Under the pieces are notes generated by a model. That model was given only the letters and a program-made list of their open reading frames with translations. It had not been told where the DNA came from and did not search any database. The translations under genes and the position numbers were made by a program. From NCBI GenBank assembly GCA_028821515.1, contig JAPPGA010000072.1, forward strand, positions 34,944-98,943: a stretch of DNA of 64,000 nucleotides, written 5' to 3'. This DNA comes from Gammaproteobacteria bacterium (GTDB lineage Bacteria > Pseudomonadota > Gammaproteobacteria > Pseudomonadales > Azotimanducaceae). Positions 63,915-64,000 of the stretch are shown one piece after another (the first letter of the stretch is position 1; each line of letters opens with the position of its first letter).

Positions 63915-64000
63915 GTTGGTGTCGTCTCTTCTGGAAGCGCCCACCCTAGTGTTGTGTCCCGGAAATAACTGAGCAAAGTCTTTCGATCTTGGCGAGTATG

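Noticed and set aside
63945..64000. Possible insertion-sequence end at the right edge of the window
   Set aside because: Only 56 bases are visible, with no terminal repeat or transposase sequence, so nothing can be supported.

Overview
The window reads as a chromosomal segment of a GC-rich gammaproteobacterium, probably an uncultivated or marine lineage. The strongest taxonomic evidence is the run nadA, bepA (divergent), tusA, perM-type permease, dapA and bamC at 19.9-27.4 kb. This is close to the arrangement known from Pseudomonas, and BamC is a beta/gammaproteobacterial lipoprotein. No rRNA, tRNA, CRISPR array or recognisable insertion sequence was seen.

Layout. 1-2.1 kb: the end of a D-2-hydroxyacid dehydrogenase gene and an acetoacetate-decarboxylase-like gene closed by a strong intrinsic terminator. 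2.2-8.2 kb: a six-gene minus-strand operon (class Ic aminotransferase, DEAD-box helicase, nitrilase-type amidase, AI-2E permease, HisC-like aminotransferase, cupin) with several 4-bp start/stop overlaps. 8.3-12.3 kb: argC, ilvA, an alpha/beta hydrolase and a small unknown, all minus. 12.4-19 kb: a phosphoesterase, an exonuclease III-like protein that has lost most catalytic residues, a cassette of lipoprotein, DinB/MDMPI-like protein, luciferase-like oxidoreductase and MFS transporter, and a vapBC toxin-antitoxin pair with a palindromic operator.

18.9-30 kb is mostly housekeeping: a GshB-like ATP-grasp enzyme, nadA, a thioredoxin-fold protein with an in-frame UGA that is very probably selenocysteine, BepA protease, a CPBP membrane protease, TusA, a permease, dapA-bamC, a sugar transferase and a glutamine amidotransferase. 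29.4-44.7 kb: TPR-sulfotransferase, SLC13-type transporter, Cys/Met PLP enzyme, thioredoxin-TPR protein, another luciferase-like oxidoreductase, MFS transporter coupled to a phytanoyl-CoA dioxygenase-like enzyme, and two tandem SDR enzymes. The second SDR is fused to two NTF2-like domains, and the duplication left a remnant of the dioxygenase gene between them. A stand-alone DsbD-alpha-like protein with an unknown periplasmic partner follows.

44.8-61 kb looks accessory: a DUF4143-type ATPase under a palindromic operator, a CoA-transferase, a rifampin-phosphotransferase-like enzyme, a HEPN-protein gene pair, two paralogous ADP-ribosylglycohydrolases flanking a kinase-like gene, and a two-ATPase operon (the second ATPase has a TPR tail) behind three TTGCCA repeats spaced exactly 15 bp. 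The last operon is the best candidate for an undescribed system. 61.1-64 kb: a YeiH-type permease, a DUF4349-like lipoprotein and an enoyl-CoA hydratase.
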